Positions 1 to 9,656 are shown, counted from the first letter of the stretch. The stretch: DNA of 64,000 nucleotides from JBBDLF01 sp040879025 (GCA_040879025.1 JBBDLF010000037.1:174618-238617), one strand, 5' to 3'. Notes: generated by a model not told the origin, from the sequence alone. A program made the numbers and translations.

Positions 1-301
1 TGTCCGGATGAATCACCAGCGACACGCCCATTGCCTGATACGCCCGACCCGCCAATTCCGGCCGCGCCGCAGAAGCCGAAGCCGGCAGGGCCTTGCCGAA
101 GACATGGGAGAAATTAACGCCGCCCTTTTCGATCAGATCACCGCCGCTTATGACTCGGCTGATGCCCGAACCGCCTTCCTCCCGCTGCCACTCATCGGCG
201 TGAAACCGGGCGCTGCCATCCGCTGTTTCCAACCCCTTGCAGATGGAATCCTGCAGCCCCAACAGATAATGCTTCACCCTGGTAATATCGTCGGTATTCA
301 C
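1..301 (-). CDS. hemF: Coproporphyrinogen III oxidase, aerobic (N-terminal part, runs off the left edge)
   Basis: Reverse-strand translation from a GTG at 299-301 gives 100 residues of the oxygen-dependent coproporphyrinogen III oxidase, which decarboxylates coproporphyrinogen III to protoporphyrinogen IX in heme synthesis. The family signature EKGGVNFSHV is at residues 58-67, and the typical LGLQDSIC and FHADEW segments precede it. A GGAG ribosome-binding site lies six bases before the GTG. The C-terminal two thirds are outside the window. The gene follows tsaC by about 20 bp in the same direction, the usual tsaC-hemF arrangement of gammaproteobacteria. A TTG 12 bases upstream is a less likely start. 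Confidence 0.9.
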   Translation of the reverse strand, partial: MNTDDITRVKHYLLGLQDSICKGLETADGSARFHADEWQREEGGSGISRVISGGDLIEKGGVNFSHVFGKALPASASAARPELAGRAYQAMGVSLVIHPD

Positions 302-321
302 TGTCCACTCCAACTGTCACG

Positions 322-882
322 TTACCCCGCCCGCAAAACCGACCCGGTCAGCAGATCGCGTATGGGTGAGGGGGCCGATGCGCCGCCGAGCGTACCCGGC
401 ATTATATAATCCAGTTTAGCGCCCATTTTCATCACCAGTTTTAATCTGGATCTGATTGCCGGCTCTCCGGCCAGATTCGCCGAGGTGGAAATGACCGGTC
501 CACCGAAGATCTCGCAAAGGTCGCGCACTACCGGATGGGCGCTGACCCGAACCGCAACGGAGCGATGCAGCCCCTTTATCCACCAGGGGACCAGGTCTTC
601 GGGGTCGGGTAACAACCAGGTCACCGGGCCCGGCCAGTCGGCATCCAGCGTGCGTTTGTGGAGTTTGTCCAGTGAGCTGTAAAGCCGGCCCAGCTGATCG
701 GTGGAAGAGGCTACGAGAATCAGGCCCTTTTCCACCGGCCTCTGTTTGATCTGCAAAATTCGTAACACGGCCTGCACCTGGAATGGGTCGCAACCGATCC
801 CCCAGACCGCTTCGGTTGGATAGGCGACTATGCCGCCACTGTCCAGCATATCGGCGGCTATGAATCCGTGGAGCCGGCTCAT
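322..882 (-). CDS. tsaC: Threonylcarbamoyl-AMP synthase (Sua5/YciO/YrdC family)
   Basis: A 186-residue protein with the YrdC/TsaC fold that makes threonylcarbamoyl-AMP from threonine, bicarbonate and ATP, the first step of t6A37 modification of ANN-decoding tRNAs. Family landmarks are GGIVAYPTEAVWGIGCDP near the N-terminus (residues 17-34), the WPGPVTWLLP block and PVISTSANLAGEPA, which lines the nucleotide pocket. The length matches the short TsaC type rather than Sua5, which carries an extra C-terminal domain. It lies between purE and hemF on the same strand and is probably co-transcribed with dprA and hemF. The ATG at 880-882 is the natural start. Confidence 0.93.
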   Translation of the reverse strand: MSRLHGFIAADMLDSGGIVAYPTEAVWGIGCDPFQVQAVLRILQIKQRPVEKGLILVASSTDQLGRLYSSLDKLHKRTLDADWPGPVTWLLPDPEDLVPWWIKGLHRSVAVRVSAHPVVRDLCEIFGGPVISTSANLAGEPAIRSRLKLVMKMGAKLDYIMPGTLGGASAPSPIRDLLTGSVLRAG

Positions 883-925
883 CGTGCGAATGGTCCGGAA
901 AAGAATGCTCTGGCGGGATCAGCCA

Positions 926-1423
926 TCAGCGTGATCGAAGCGCCTGGTCCTGACCCTGCACTTTCTCTGCGTTCTGCTCACGTTCCCGCGCCAGGCGGGA
1001 GGCAAGACCGGCATCGCTCAATCCCATAATCTGCGCTGCCAGATAGGCGGCATTTTTGGCCCCGGTCCGGCCGATGGCCACAGTCGCCACGGGGATTCCC
1101 GCAGGCATCTGCACGGTTGACAGCAACGAGTCCAGTCCGTTCAGCGGACCGGCATCAATCGGCACGCCGATCACCGGTTTCAAGGTATGCGCCGCGGTCG
1201 CTCCAGCCAAGTGCGCGGCGAGTCCGGCACCGGAAATAAAAACCTGGCAGCCGCGAGATTCTGCGTCAGCAATATACTGCTGGGTGGCCGCCGGTGTTCT
1301 GTGGGCCGAGGTAATCTTGACCTCATAAGCCACTTCCAGTTTGGCAAGAATGTCCGCTGTACCCTGCATCACCTCCAGATCGGATTCCGAACCCATTAAA
1401 ATGGCAACAAATGGTTTTGTCAT
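926..1423 (-). CDS. purE: N5-carboxyaminoimidazole ribonucleotide mutase
   Basis: A 165-residue class I PurE that converts N5-CAIR to CAIR in de novo purine synthesis. The N-terminal phosphate loop (MGSESDLEVM), the SAHRTP motif and the GAGLAAHLAGATAAHT and VPIDAGPLNGLDSLLS segments are all present. The frame stays open 23 codons upstream, but homology begins at MTKPFVAILMGS and an AGGA lies upstream of that ATG (1421-1423), so the later start is chosen. The usual partner purK is not next to it; it sits instead between dprA and tsaC, so PurK must be encoded elsewhere if this route is used. Confidence 0.93.
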   Translation of the reverse strand: MTKPFVAILMGSESDLEVMQGTADILAKLEVAYEVKITSAHRTPAATQQYIADAESRGCQVFISGAGLAAHLAGATAAHTLKPVIGVPIDAGPLNGLDSLLSTVQMPAGIPVATVAIGRTGAKNAAYLAAQIMGLSDAGLASRLAREREQNAEKVQGQDQALRSR

Positions 1424-1522
1424 GGTTTGCTGGTCCTGTTGATCGCCGGACGGCGCAGCCCGCGCCTGGCTACCCTTAACGAAAAGACGCAAACTACCCT
1501 AGTCCTGTGTGCTATGCAAGAT

Positions 1523-2704
1523 TCAGCACCGGCGGTATCGTCCCGCCACCTGCTCGACCAATCCGTCTACTTCCAGTTTGACCAACAGGGAATGGATAAG
1601 CGCTACCGACAAACCACATTGCTGGGTGAGCGTGTCGGGGTGGCAGGGTTCACCTCCGATGACCTTGAGAATTTTGGCTTCGTTCTCGCTCAATGACTTC
1701 AATGCAAACTCCCTCATTCCGCCTGCCGCCGCCTTCCTTGTCATTGCCACCCCGCACAACCCGGCATTTGACGGTGTACCCGTGTTATCCGGGTCGGTCA
1801 GGCACTCCTGTTGCAGGGCAAGCATCGCGCCGAGTTCCTCGAGCAGGTCCTCTGGTGATTCCACCAGCTTGGCGCCTTCCTTTATCAGGCGGTGGCAGCC
1901 ACGCGATCCTGCACTGGTGATGGCCCCCGGCATGGCAAAAACCTCTCGATTCTGTTCGACAGCCAGTCGTGCGGTAATCAAGGACCCGCTCCGCAATGCG
2001 GCTTCAACAATGAGAACGCCAACACTGCAACCGCTGATCAGGCGGTTACGTTGTGGAAAGTGGCTGGCCCCGGGGGGCGTCCCCAGAGGAAACTCAGACA
2101 CCAGTGCGCCGGATTCGGCGATCCGTTCCGCCAGACTCTGATTCCGGCGGGGGTAGACAATATCGATTCCCGTACCGAGAACGGCGACGGTGCTGCCATT
2201 CACCGACAATGCCCCGGCGTGGGCCGCGGAATCGATTCCTGCGGCCATGCCGCTGCAGATACAAAAACCGCCACGGGCAAGCTGTGCGGCAATCCAGCAG
2301 GCATTGGCTTTCCCGGCGGTGCTCGCGCTACGACTGCCCACGATGGCGATTTGCGGCAGACTCAGAGCGGCCGGGTCACCCTTTACAAACAGCAGCGGTG
2401 GAGGAACGGGAATTTCCCGCAGCAACCGCGGGTAGTATTCATCCCACCAGGTGAGTATGTGATGGCGGGGACCGTGTAACCATTGGAGGGCAGCCTCAAC
2501 CCCGGGCTCAACCGTCGCGTCCGCGACACCGGTGATGGCGCCAACTTCCTCCGGCGTCAGGCCGACTGCCTGCAGTGGCTCTTCGCCGGCCGATAGAAGG
2601 GCGGTCATGGAGGCAAAGCGCGGCACCAGCCGGGACAGTCGGAAATTGCCGATATCACGGCAATGGTAAAGCTTGAGGAGATAGCTGAGTTCCTGCAGTT
2701 CCAT
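1523..2704 (-). CDS. dprA: DNA-processing protein DprA (Smf)
   Basis: About 393 residues. DprA binds incoming single-stranded DNA during natural transformation and loads RecA. The Rossmann-like core shows the family signatures IAIVGSRSASTAGK and SGMAAGIDSAAHAGAL, then TVAVLGTGIDIVYPRRN, with SEFPLGTPPGASHFPQRNR next. A C-terminal winged-helix domain follows (KILKVIGGEPCHPDTLTQQ). ATG codons exist at 2713 and 2704; the AGGG directly abuts the first and is better spaced for the second, so 2704 is preferred, with low stakes. It lies downstream of the LysM gene and upstream of purE-tsaC-hemF. Confidence 0.92.
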   Translation of the reverse strand: MELQELSYLLKLYHCRDIGNFRLSRLVPRFASMTALLSAGEEPLQAVGLTPEEVGAITGVADATVEPGVEAALQWLHGPRHHILTWWDEYYPRLLREIPVPPPLLFVKGDPAALSLPQIAIVGSRSASTAGKANACWIAAQLARGGFCICSGMAAGIDSAAHAGALSVNGSTVAVLGTGIDIVYPRRNQSLAERIAESGALVSEFPLGTPPGASHFPQRNRLISGCSVGVLIVEAALRSGSLITARLAVEQNREVFAMPGAITSAGSRGCHRLIKEGAKLVESPEDLLEELGAMLALQQECLTDPDNTGTPSNAGLCGVAMTRKAAAGGMREFALKSLSENEAKILKVIGGEPCHPDTLTQQCGLSVALIHSLLVKLEVDGLVEQVAGRYRRC

Positions 2705-2748
2705 CGTGATCATCCCTGATCAGAAAGGTAAGCCGTGTTGCGGTGCCG

Positions 2749-3876
2749 TCAGGGGCTGGCGACAATATCACCCACCATGATCGGCTCGGACATCTCCAGA
2801 ATCATGCCGTAACTGAGTTTTTCAAAAGTTCTGTATACCAGCAACGTGCCCACTTCCTTGTCCGGCAACTGCACATTGTTCCCGAAGAAACCGCTGCGCA
2901 AGCGGCCTTTCCAGTCCTGACGTTCAGCGCCCACTTCATCGTCAACAACAGTGCCCTGCTGGCGAATGGAAAGCACATCGCCTATCCGCAGATTATCCCG
3001 CGACCCCAGGCCGATAACGAGGGTGTCCAGCATGGAGCCCATGGTTTCGTTGGTCGGAAGCGCCAGAATGTAACCGGCGACCTCGTCCTCCGGCGCCTGG
3101 GGATACAACACCGGGTCAAGCGGCGAGGCTTCGCGGACCAGTAAGCGGTCACCAACCAGAATTTCCTTGCTGCTGCTGCGGATTTCGAGCCTGCGCACTC
3201 CTTCGCCCGCCTCGGCGATTACCGTGGCAGTGCCCTTGTTTTCAAGCTCGACACCCAGAGACTCTCCCGTGTCGGGGTCGCGGTAGGTATTGCCCTGCCG
3301 GTAAATCTGAAAAGAATTCGCCGAGTCCGGCCAGGCACCGCGGGCGTAGATCTCATCACCGGCTCCCATGATGAGATTGACGGCTGAATTGGCCAGGATA
3401 TAAGGGGCGTCCTCATACAGCTCCGGTGACACAATCCGGTTCTCCGTCAAACTGTTGGCAATGTCGGCCACGACAATTTCCGGAATGGAGCTCGACGGTA
3501 GCGCTGACTCCCGAATCCGCGGGCTCAGCCGGGACGTCGGCCGGTCGCTGTCGGCGGCCGCGGCGGCTGCACGCTGTACGATAATGCGGGGATCACCGTC
3601 GACAAACTGCAACACCAGAACGTCACCCGGATAGATCAGGTCAGGATTCTCAACTTGCTGGTTCTGTTCCCAAATCTCCGGCCATCGCCACGGATCCTCG
3701 AGGAAATTGCTGGCAATATCCCATAACGTGTCGCCTTCTACCACGACATAGTTGTCCGGGTAATCTTCCAGCAACAGCGTTGTCTGGGCCTGTATCCCAC
3801 TGGCAAACATACCCAGCCAGGCACCGAGGACGATGCCGGGAATAAAATGCCTCAATCCACGGTTTCTCATATTCAA
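2749..3876 (-). CDS. Exported LysM-domain protein, TsaP-like
   Basis: A 375-residue protein with a signal peptide (hydrophobic run around residues 12-28, cleavage probably after ASGIQA) and one LysM domain at about residues 43-90 (YVVVEGDTLWDIASNFL, then NPDLIYPGDVLVL). LysM binds peptidoglycan glycans. The rest is a long C-terminal region of unclear fold. In Pseudomonas the gene at this locus, next to dprA and divergent from def-fmt, encodes TsaP, which anchors the type IV pilus secretin to the cell wall. That assignment rests on synteny and domain layout; I saw no pilus gene in this window. Confidence 0.75.
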   Translation of the reverse strand: MNMRNRGLRHFIPGIVLGAWLGMFASGIQAQTTLLLEDYPDNYVVVEGDTLWDIASNFLEDPWRWPEIWEQNQQVENPDLIYPGDVLVLQFVDGDPRIIVQRAAAAAADSDRPTSRLSPRIRESALPSSSIPEIVVADIANSLTENRIVSPELYEDAPYILANSAVNLIMGAGDEIYARGAWPDSANSFQIYRQGNTYRDPDTGESLGVELENKGTATVIAEAGEGVRRLEIRSSSKEILVGDRLLVREASPLDPVLYPQAPEDEVAGYILALPTNETMGSMLDTLVIGLGSRDNLRIGDVLSIRQQGTVVDDEVGAERQDWKGRLRSGFFGNNVQLPDKEVGTLLVYRTFEKLSYGMILEMSEPIMVGDIVASP

Positions 3877-3894
3877 GTTCCTGCGCTGAACAGG

Positions 3895-3921
3895 TTGATT
3901 ATCTTAGCAATAAGGTATAAT
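3895..3921 (+). promoter_or_regulatory. Candidate sigma-70 promoter for def-fmt-rsmB-trkAH
   Basis: TTGATT at 3895-3900 and a perfect TATAAT at 3916-3921 are separated by 15 bp, slightly shorter than the usual 16-18. It lies in the 119-bp divergent gap between the LysM gene and def and points toward def, leaving a leader of about 70 bases. Confidence 0.5.
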
Positions 3922-3995
3922 TGCACTAGAAGCGGTTAAGTTGTTCCAAGCAGTTCACAGAACTGCGTCATCCAATGCGGCGGTAATCCCATAAA

Positions 3996-4502
3996 ATGGC
4001 GAAATTACAAATTCTGGAGTTCCCTGATCCCAGGCTGCGAACGAAAGCACACCCTGTAACTGTTTTCGACGACAAACTGAATGTCTTGATCGAGAACATG
4101 TTCGAGACCATGTACGATGCCAAGGGTATCGGCCTGGCCGCGACGCAGGTTAACGTGCATCAGCGAATCCTGGTTATGGATATCTCTGAAAACAAGGATA
4201 GTCCGAGGGTATTCATTAACCCAACTTTTGTGGTAACTGATGAAGAGCTGTCGGATTACGATGAGGGCTGCCTCTCTGTCCCCGGTTTTTATGAAACCGT
4301 CTCCCGACCGCGCCAGGTCAAGGTTTCCGCCCACGATGTCAAGGGAGAAATCTTTGAGCTGGATGCCGAGGGCTTGCTTGCCACCTGCATTCAGCATGAA
4401 ATCGATCACCTGGACGGCAAGCTGTTCGTCGATTACCTGACCACCCTCAAGCGGCAGCGCATTCGCAGCAAACTGGAAAAAGAGCACAGGAAATCGGCCT
4501 GA
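3996..4502 (+). CDS. def: Peptide deformylase
   Basis: A 168-residue metalloenzyme that removes the formyl group from the initiator methionine of new proteins. All three deformylase motifs are present: GIGLAATQV, EGCLSVPG (the metal-binding cysteine) and QHEIDHLDG (HEIDH with two metal histidines and the catalytic glutamate). It begins the rightward operon and is followed four bases later by fmt, the enzyme that adds the formyl group. Confidence 0.97.
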   Translation: MAKLQILEFPDPRLRTKAHPVTVFDDKLNVLIENMFETMYDAKGIGLAATQVNVHQRILVMDISENKDSPRVFINPTFVVTDEELSDYDEGCLSVPGFYETVSRPRQVKVSAHDVKGEIFELDAEGLLATCIQHEIDHLDGKLFVDYLTTLKRQRIRSKLEKEHRKSA

Positions 4503-4505
4503 CCG

Positions 4506-5489
4506 ATGCCTCCCCTTCGCATTATCTTTGCCGGCACGCCCGACTTCGCGGCGAGCCATCTGGAAGCTTTGCTTGCCGGCAAACACAACATCGTTGCGGT
4601 TTATACCCAGCCTGATCGCCCGTCGGGCCGCGGCAAGCAATTACTGCCTTCGCCCGTGAAGACCGTTGCGCTGCAACACAACGTTGCGGTGTTTCAACCC
4701 TCCTCCCTGAAATCCCGCGAAGAACATGCCCGGCTCAAGTCTCTGGACGCTCACTTGCTTGTGGTTGTGGCCTACGGTCTGATCCTGCCTCAGGCGGTGC
4801 TGGATATTCCTGTGTATGGTGGTATCAACGTTCACGCGTCCATGCTGCCGCGGTGGCGCGGAGCGGCGCCGGTGGAGCGCGCTCTGCTGGCCGGCGACAA
4901 GGCGACAGGTATCACTATTATGCAGATGGATGCCGGCCTGGATACCGGACCTATGTTGCACCAGCAGCCGGTGAAAATTGAAGCGGACGACACGCGTGTC
5001 ACGCTGGAAGAAAAACTGGTCGCGGCAGGTCGCAAAGCGCTGCTCTATACGCTGGATAATTACCTCGTCATGCGTGACAACGCGCAGGCCCAGGGCGAGG
5101 CCCACAGCACCTATGCCAAAAAAGTCGAGAAAACCGAAGCGCGGATTCGCTGGCACGAGCCCGCCCGACTTATCGACTGCCAGGTACGCGCCGGGATCGG
5201 CAGGTATCCTGCTTATACCTTTATCGATGGCCAGCGGGTGAGACTGGTTTCCGTCACACCGGATGATACCGCGGCAGAAGAGATACCTGGCACTATAGTG
5301 GCCGCCGACAGTAACAGCCTGACCGTCGCCTGTGGCGGTTCCACGCTCCGGGTTCACGCATTGCAACTGCCGGGAAAAAAACCCATGACCGCGAGGGAAG
5401 TTTTCAACTCACGCCGGAAACTGTTTCAGCGCGGTAAACGCTTTACCGATTCAGAACTTGATTCAGAAAACAGCGATACCCATCCATGA
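4506..5489 (+). CDS. fmt: Methionyl-tRNA formyltransferase
   Basis: A 327-residue enzyme that transfers a formyl group from 10-formyl-tetrahydrofolate to Met-tRNAfMet. The N-terminal hydrolase-like domain has the PSGRGKQLLPSPVK loop and HASMLPRWRGAAPVERALL, including the catalytic His, with the DTG of MDAGLDTGPM close by. The C-terminal OB-like tRNA-binding domain ends with GKKPMTAREVFNSRR. It follows def by three bases and overlaps rsmB by four bases (ATGA), indicating translational coupling. Confidence 0.97.
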   Translation: MPPLRIIFAGTPDFAASHLEALLAGKHNIVAVYTQPDRPSGRGKQLLPSPVKTVALQHNVAVFQPSSLKSREEHARLKSLDAHLLVVVAYGLILPQAVLDIPVYGGINVHASMLPRWRGAAPVERALLAGDKATGITIMQMDAGLDTGPMLHQQPVKIEADDTRVTLEEKLVAAGRKALLYTLDNYLVMRDNAQAQGEAHSTYAKKVEKTEARIRWHEPARLIDCQVRAGIGRYPAYTFIDGQRVRLVSVTPDDTAAEEIPGTIVAADSNSLTVACGGSTLRVHALQLPGKKPMTAREVFNSRRKLFQRGKRFTDSELDSENSDTHP

Positions 5490-6793
5490 GTCAGAACCCC
5501 CGCGCGGTTGCCGCAGAAATTCTCAACGCCATCCTAAGCCACCATGGCTCACTGACCTCTCACTTGCAGAAACATGAATCCGCCGCTGATTTCAGCCTCG
5601 TGCAGGAAATGTGTTTCGGCTGCTGTCGCCATTATTACGCTTTGGATGCCATTCTCGGCCAATTGCTGGAACGGCCGTTGCGCCGCAAGGATCTGGACGT
5701 TAAAAGTCTGCTTCTGGTTGGAATTTATCAACTCCGCTATTTGCGCATACCCGACCATGCGGCAATCAATGAAACCGTCGCGGCGACGGGCACGCTCAAC
5801 AAGGCTTGGGCGCGGGGACTGGTCAACGGGGTATTGCGCAACTATGTCCGTCAGGCCGACGCACTGGACCAGATGCTGGTCAAGACCGATGACACTGTGC
5901 GTTTCTCGCATCCGGGGTGGTTGCTGGCAAGGCTCAAAGCAGACTGGCCGGATCAATGGCGTGAAATCGCAGCCGCCAACAACCAACGCCCGCCGATGAC
6001 ATTGCGGGTCAACCGGCTGCAATCGACGCCCCGGGACTATCTGGACCGGCTGCGGCAGGCGGGAATCGAAGCCAGATCGGGCACGCTGGCCGAGACGGCG
6101 CTCTATCTTGACAAACCGGTGGCGGTTGATCGGCTCCCGGGCTTCGCCGACGGAAGGGTGAGTGTACAGGATGAGGCTTCGCAACTGGTTCCGGGCCTGC
6201 TTCGTCTTGAAGCGGGACAATCCGTACTTGACGCTTGTGCCGCGCCCGGGGGCAAGGCCTGCCATCTACTCGAGAGTGAGCATTCACTGACGAGAATGGT
6301 ACTGATAGACAAGGATTCATCGCGTCTGCGTCCCGTGCAGGAGAACCTCATGCGGCTTCATTTGGAGGCCGAAGTCAAACAGAATGACGCGGCGGATATT
6401 GAGGCCTGGTGGGACCAGCGGCCATTCCAGCGTATCCTGCTGGACGCCCCTTGTACCGGCACTGGCGTTATCCGCCGCCACCCTGATATCCGGCTATTGA
6501 GACTGGCGCAGGACGTGCCCCGCATGGCGGACGAACAGCTGAAATTACTGACGGGTGTGTGGCCCTGTCTGGAACCCGGGGGCTTGCTCCTGTACTGCAC
6601 CTGCTCTGTGCTCCGGGAGGAAAACGATGCCGTGGTTGGCGCATTTCTACGGGAGGTCGATAGCGCTAAACATGAAGCCATTACAGCCGATTGGGGAGTA
6701 CAATGTCGCTACGGAAGACAACTGCTGCCATGTGACAACGGGACGGACGGATTTTTCTTTTCCGTCCTCCGCAAAAAACCCGTATCAGCCTGA
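5486..6793 (+). CDS. rsmB: 16S rRNA (cytosine-967 C5) methyltransferase
   Basis: A 435-residue protein with an N-terminal NusB-like RNA-binding domain (about residues 1-140) and a C-terminal Rossmann methyltransferase domain. The SAM-binding DACAAPGGKACHLLE, the LLDAPCTGTG motif IV with the first conserved cysteine, and the YCTCSVLREEN motif VI with the catalytic cysteine are intact. It methylates C967 of 16S rRNA. The order def-fmt-rsmB-trkA-trkH is the classic gammaproteobacterial operon. Confidence 0.96.
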   Translation: MSQNPRAVAAEILNAILSHHGSLTSHLQKHESAADFSLVQEMCFGCCRHYYALDAILGQLLERPLRRKDLDVKSLLLVGIYQLRYLRIPDHAAINETVAATGTLNKAWARGLVNGVLRNYVRQADALDQMLVKTDDTVRFSHPGWLLARLKADWPDQWREIAAANNQRPPMTLRVNRLQSTPRDYLDRLRQAGIEARSGTLAETALYLDKPVAVDRLPGFADGRVSVQDEASQLVPGLLRLEAGQSVLDACAAPGGKACHLLESEHSLTRMVLIDKDSSRLRPVQENLMRLHLEAEVKQNDAADIEAWWDQRPFQRILLDAPCTGTGVIRRHPDIRLLRLAQDVPRMADEQLKLLTGVWPCLEPGGLLLYCTCSVLREENDAVVGAFLREVDSAKHEAITADWGVQCRYGRQLLPCDNGTDGFFFSVLRKKPVSA

Positions 6794-6825
6794 CCATCGG
6801 CCGGCAGTGAGGTAAACCCGATTAA

Positions 6826-8199
6826 ATGAAGATCATCATACTCGGCGCGAACCAGGTAGGGTCGACTCTTGCCGAAACGCTTGCCATTGAAGACAACGAC
6901 ATCACTATCGTTGATTCCGATGCCGAACGGCTACGGACACTGAAGGACCGTCTCGATCTGGGTACGGTAGCGGGTATCCCTTCCCATCCGAACGTACTGG
7001 AGGAAGCCGGCGGTCAGGACGCGGAAATGCTGATCGCCGTAACCGAGAGTGATGAAGTGAACATGGTAGCATGCCGTGTCGCCTACTCGCTGTTCCAGAC
7101 ACCCAAGAAGATCTGTCGATTGCGATCCACCGCTTACCTGGTGAACGACAAATTATTCGGGCAAAACGGCCTCGCCGTTGACGTCGTCATTTCCCCTGAA
7201 CATATCGTTTCAAATTATATAAGCCGGCTGATTGACATGCCGGGCTCGCTTCAGGTGCTTGATTTTGCCGCGGGCAAGGTACAGCTGGTGGCGGTGAAGG
7301 CGTACTATGGCGGTCCGTTGGTAGGCCAGGAAATCCGGCTGCTGCGCCAGCACATGCCTTCCATTGAAACACGGGTGGCGGCCATTTTTCGTCGTGACCG
7401 GCCGATCATACCGGAAGGCGCCACGGTAATTGAAGCGGACGATGAAGTGTTCTTTATCGCGGCGCACAATAATATCCGCGCGGTAATCAGTGAACTGCGG
7501 CGAATGGACAAGCCATACAAGCGCCTGATGATTGCCGGCGGCGGCAACATCGGGCTGCGCCTTGCCGAGAGTATCGAACGCCGCTATCAGATCAAGATAA
7601 TCGAGCGCAATCTCCAACGCAGTGGCTACCTCTCCGAAACCCTGAACCGCGCCATAGTGATCCATGGCGAATCTTCAAACCAGGACCTGCTGCTGGAGGA
7701 AAACATCGAGGATACCGATGTTTTTCTGGCTCTGACCAACGATGACGAAGCCAATATCATGTCGTCAATGCTCGCCAAACGACTTGGCGCCAGAAAGGTA
7801 ATGACCCTGATCAATAATCCGGCCTATGTCGATCTGGTACAAGGCGGAGAGATCGACATCGCCATTTCTCCCCAGCAGGCAACCATAGGTTCATTGTTAG
7901 CTCATGTTAGACGCGGTGACGTGGTCAATGTCCATTCCCTGCGCCGGGGTGCCGCGGAGGCCCTGGAAGCCATCGCGCACGGAGATGCCCATTCATCCCG
8001 GGTGGTGGGTCGCGCGATCGAAGACGTCGATCTGCCCGAAGGCACCACCATAGGCGCCATCGTCAGAGATAACGAAGTGCTTATCGCTCATGATGATACG
8101 GTAGTTGAATCAGGAGACCACGTCATTTTGTTTTTGATCGACCGCAAACGAATCCCTGATGTAGAACGGTTGTTCCAGGTAGGCTTCAGCTTCTTTTAG
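6826..8199 (+). CDS. trkA: Trk potassium uptake system, NAD-binding regulatory subunit
   Basis: A 457-residue peripheral membrane protein that gates the TrkH channel. It contains two tandem RCK modules, each with an NAD-binding Rossmann domain (MKIIILGANQVGSTLAE at the N-terminus and RLMIAGGGNIGLRLAE near residue 233) followed by an RCK_C domain. Length equals the E. coli protein (458). It is followed after five bases by trkH, the pore subunit, so both are probably made from one message. Confidence 0.97.
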   Translation: MKIIILGANQVGSTLAETLAIEDNDITIVDSDAERLRTLKDRLDLGTVAGIPSHPNVLEEAGGQDAEMLIAVTESDEVNMVACRVAYSLFQTPKKICRLRSTAYLVNDKLFGQNGLAVDVVISPEHIVSNYISRLIDMPGSLQVLDFAAGKVQLVAVKAYYGGPLVGQEIRLLRQHMPSIETRVAAIFRRDRPIIPEGATVIEADDEVFFIAAHNNIRAVISELRRMDKPYKRLMIAGGGNIGLRLAESIERRYQIKIIERNLQRSGYLSETLNRAIVIHGESSNQDLLLEENIEDTDVFLALTNDDEANIMSSMLAKRLGARKVMTLINNPAYVDLVQGGEIDIAISPQQATIGSLLAHVRRGDVVNVHSLRRGAAEALEAIAHGDAHSSRVVGRAIEDVDLPEGTTIGAIVRDNEVLIAHDDTVVESGDHVILFLIDRKRIPDVERLFQVGFSFF

Positions 8200-8204
8200 C
8201 CCTT

Positions 8205-9656
8205 ATGCACCTGTCAATAATCATAAAAATACTGGGCCTGCTGATAATGCTTTTCAGCGTGTTCAGCAATCTGCCCCCTTTGCTGATTTCGTTGGTATAT
8301 AACGATGGTGGCGCCTCGTCCTTTCTGACTTCGATGTTCATCCTGTTTCTGATTGGATTTATCCTGTGGGGATTTGCCGCCCGCTCCAGACAGGAACTGC
8401 GAACTCGCGACGGCTTTCTGGTGGTGACCCTGTTCTGGAGTGTTCTGGGCGTGGCCGGTTGCCTGCCCTTTCTGCTCTCTCCGGCCATCGATCTCTCGCC
8501 CACCGACGCTATCTTTGAGTCGCTCTCCGGTCTCACCACCACGGGCGCCACCGTAATCACCGGGGTTGATTCGCTGCCGAGATCGTTGCTGTTTTACCGC
8601 CAGTTACTGCAATGGTTGGGCGGCATGGGCCTGATTGTGCTGGCCGTAGCCGTATTGCCCATGCTGGGCATCGGCGGGATGCAGCTTTACCGCGCTGAAT
8701 TTCCGGGCCCGGTGAAAGACAACAAGCTACTGCCCCGGTTGGCGGAAACCGCCAAGGCGCTGTGGTACATTTACGTCTCCCTCACGGCGGCTTGCGCGCT
8801 GGCTTACTGGGCCGCGGGAATGAGCCTTTTCGATGCCGTGAGCCACAGTTTTTCCACCATTGCCATCGGCGGCTTCTCCACCCACGATGCCAGCATGGCC
8901 TATTTCAACAGCCCCGTCATCGACATCATTGCAGTAGCCTTTATGTTCTTCGCCGGCATCAATTTTGCGCTGCATTTCACGGCGTGGCGCGGTCGCACTT
9001 TTCGAAGTTACCTTGCCGACCCCGAATTTCTATTCTATTGTTTTATTCTCGCGTTCGTGGTTGTCGTCACCATCTCGCTACTGTATGCCACTGCCACCTA
9101 CGGATTCACTGAATCGCTGACCAAAGGCTTATTCCAGGCCGTTTCAATCGCCACCACCACCGGCTTCACCACGGCCGATTTCAGTGCCTGGCCTTCCTTA
9201 TTGCCGTACATGCTGATTTACGCGGCGATCATCGGCGCCTGCGCAGGCTCCACTGGCGGCGGCATGAAAGTCATCAGGGTCCTGTTGATATTCAAACAGG
9301 GCTTTCGCGAAGTGCATCGTCTGATTCATCCGCGGGCGACGCTTCCCATCAAGCTCGGTCGCACGGCGATTCCTGATCGGGTGGTGCAGGCGGTATGGGG
9401 GTTTTTTGCGGTTTACGTCATGGTTTTCATGGTGATGCTGCTGGCCCTGCTGGCGACGGGGCTCGATATTGTCACCGCGTTCAGCGCGGTGGGCGCCTGT
9501 CTGAACAATCTCGGGCCGGGTCTGGAGAATGTGTCCCAGAGCTACGGTGGGCTGCCAACCGCCGCCAAGTGGATTTTGTGTGTGGCGATGTTGCTGGGCC
9601 GCCTGGAAGTCTTCACTCTGCTGGTGCTTTTTACACCCATGTTCTGGCGCAAGTAA
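8205..9656 (+). CDS. trkH: Trk potassium transporter, membrane pore subunit
   Basis: A 483-residue polytopic inner-membrane protein of the TrkH/KtrB superfamily. Four pore-loop repeats are recognisable, each with a glycine of the K+ selectivity filter: SGLTTTGATV, TIAIGGFSTH, ATTTGFTTAD and ACLNNLGPG. GACAGSTGGGMKVIR precedes the last repeat and is a strongly conserved TrkH segment. Length matches E. coli TrkH. It is the last gene of the def operon and converges with the acyltransferase gene; no clear intrinsic terminator was seen in the 42-bp gap. Confidence 0.96.
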   Translation: MHLSIIIKILGLLIMLFSVFSNLPPLLISLVYNDGGASSFLTSMFILFLIGFILWGFAARSRQELRTRDGFLVVTLFWSVLGVAGCLPFLLSPAIDLSPTDAIFESLSGLTTTGATVITGVDSLPRSLLFYRQLLQWLGGMGLIVLAVAVLPMLGIGGMQLYRAEFPGPVKDNKLLPRLAETAKALWYIYVSLTAACALAYWAAGMSLFDAVSHSFSTIAIGGFSTHDASMAYFNSPVIDIIAVAFMFFAGINFALHFTAWRGRTFRSYLADPEFLFYCFILAFVVVVTISLLYATATYGFTESLTKGLFQAVSIATTTGFTTADFSAWPSLLPYMLIYAAIIGACAGSTGGGMKVIRVLLIFKQGFREVHRLIHPRATLPIKLGRTAIPDRVVQAVWGFFAVYVMVFMVMLLALLATGLDIVTAFSAVGACLNNLGPGLENVSQSYGGLPTAAKWILCVAMLLGRLEVFTLLVLFTPMFWRK